Positions 6,188 to 6,340 of a stretch of 6,340 nt of DNA are shown piece after piece; position 1 is the first letter of the stretch; each line of letters begins with the position of its first letter. The notes below the pieces were generated by a model. The model ran no database searches. It saw only the letters and a program-made list of their open reading frames with translations, and was not told where the DNA came from. This stretch comes from Candidatus Heimdallarchaeota archaeon (lineage in GTDB: Archaea > Asgardarchaeota > Heimdallarchaeia > Heimdallarchaeales > Kariarchaeaceae). The translations under genes were made by a program, and so were the position numbers. Where the stretch lies: positions 1 through 6,340 of the forward strand of contig JAAFKL010000300.1 in the NCBI GenBank assembly GCA_021399405.1, written 5' to 3'.

Positions 6188-6191
6188 TTAA

Positions 6192-6299
6192 ATCGATCGA
6201 TCTGCTCCGACCCTGAGTTTGGGCCCACTTTTCGACCTAGTAAACACCCGCTTTCAAATACAACTTTGAAAATTGATCTCGATCGATCGATCGATCGAT
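6192..6299. repeat. GATC tetranucleotide runs flanking the transposase relic
   Basis: A perfect run of the tetranucleotide GATC/CGAT covers 6279-6299 (21 bp, just over five units), and a shorter one covers 6192-6202. The motif is self-complementary, so both strands read the same. Such a run is unusual in this AT-rich window and probably arose by slippage within decaying mobile-element DNA. Confidence 0.7.
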
Positions 6300-6319
6300 T
6301 TATCCAGTAAAAAAGTGGG
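6224..6319. repeat. 9-bp inverted repeat (cccactttt / aaaagtggg)
   Basis: cccactttt at 6224-6232 is the exact reverse complement of aaaagtggg at 6311-6319, 78 bp apart. The outer copy lies in a minus-strand sequence reading TGTCCACCAAATGACCCAC from 6332, which starts with TGT as many IS481-type ends do. This could be the end of the element upstream of the transposase, but no matching end was found on the other side, so the assignment as a terminal repeat is weak. Confidence 0.4.
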
Positions 6320-6340
6320 TCATTTGGTGGACAAAAAGAT

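Larger units (their letters stand above)
6182..6340 (-). pseudogene. Possible decayed, frameshifted upstream part of the transposase (runs off the window)
   Basis: Just upstream of the transposase fragment is an A8 run (minus strand, 6189-6182). In the next frame the sequence is open from the window edge down to this run and reads RKVGPNSGSEQIDRFKK. This recalls the 'TDNGSEF...FKKYLK' block that carries the second catalytic Asp; here that residue would be Asn. One extra A in the run would join it in frame to YKIKGIKSR. The match is short, the spacing to the Glu is about four residues less than usual, and further upstream the peptide is low-complexity, so this is tentative. Confidence 0.3.

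Noticed and set aside
5700..6332. Complete insertion sequence with two matching ends
   Set aside because: The minus-strand TGTCCACC-type sequence at 6332 has no matching inverted copy in 5690-5887, and the transposase lacks its catalytic N-terminal part.

Overview
The window is AT-rich DNA from an archaeon. The evidence is a six-gene ribosomal protein run on the minus strand (5013 down to 1838) in the order eL32, eL19, uL18, uS5, uL30, uL15. eL32 and eL19 have no bacterial counterparts, and this order matches the distal half of the archaeal spc operon. Several starts are TTG, and Shine-Dalgarno-like motifs precede many genes. The flanking genes (a 7-helix membrane protein whose cytosolic tail resembles a longin/roadblock domain, a PH-like small protein, and a secreted beta-rich single-pass protein) would suit an Asgard (Promethearchaeota) genome. 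That placement is inference; no marker in the window proves it.

Layout. 1-96 is the last 31 codons of an unidentified gene. 99-551 is a small soluble protein with a possible PH/GRAM-like fold. 612-1772 is a predicted 7-transmembrane protein with a cytosolic C-terminal domain. 1773-1837 is a very AT-rich convergent spacer holding a 14-bp direct repeat. 1838-5013 (minus) is the ribosomal cluster, whose genes overlap or lie within about 10 bp of each other, so they are almost certainly co-transcribed. 5014-5215 is a divergent intergenic region carrying a 7-bp inverted repeat, one arm of which covers the eL32 start region. 5216-5689 (plus) is a signal-peptide protein with a C-terminal membrane anchor. 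5690-5887 has no gene but holds three copies of a 10-bp repeat. 5888-6187 (minus) is the C-terminal end of a DDE transposase. Beyond it, up to 6340, lies decayed sequence with GATC tetranucleotide runs and a 9-bp inverted repeat.

How it fits together. The ribosomal genes encode neighbouring proteins of the large subunit plus uS5 of the small subunit. The cluster is cut off at both ends compared with the usual archaeal arrangement: uL6 and uS8 are not upstream of eL32, and secY does not follow uL15. eL32 carries an unusual 46-residue, highly acidic C-terminal tail. The transposase remnant shows past insertion activity a few hundred bases from the operon's 5' end, but nothing shows that it caused the split.

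Most notable leads: the 7TM plus longin/roadblock-like fusion, the acidic eL32 tail, the type-I membrane protein with a beta-rich, possibly GOLD-like ectodomain, the hairpin that could mask the eL32 start, and the repeat clusters around the transposase relic.
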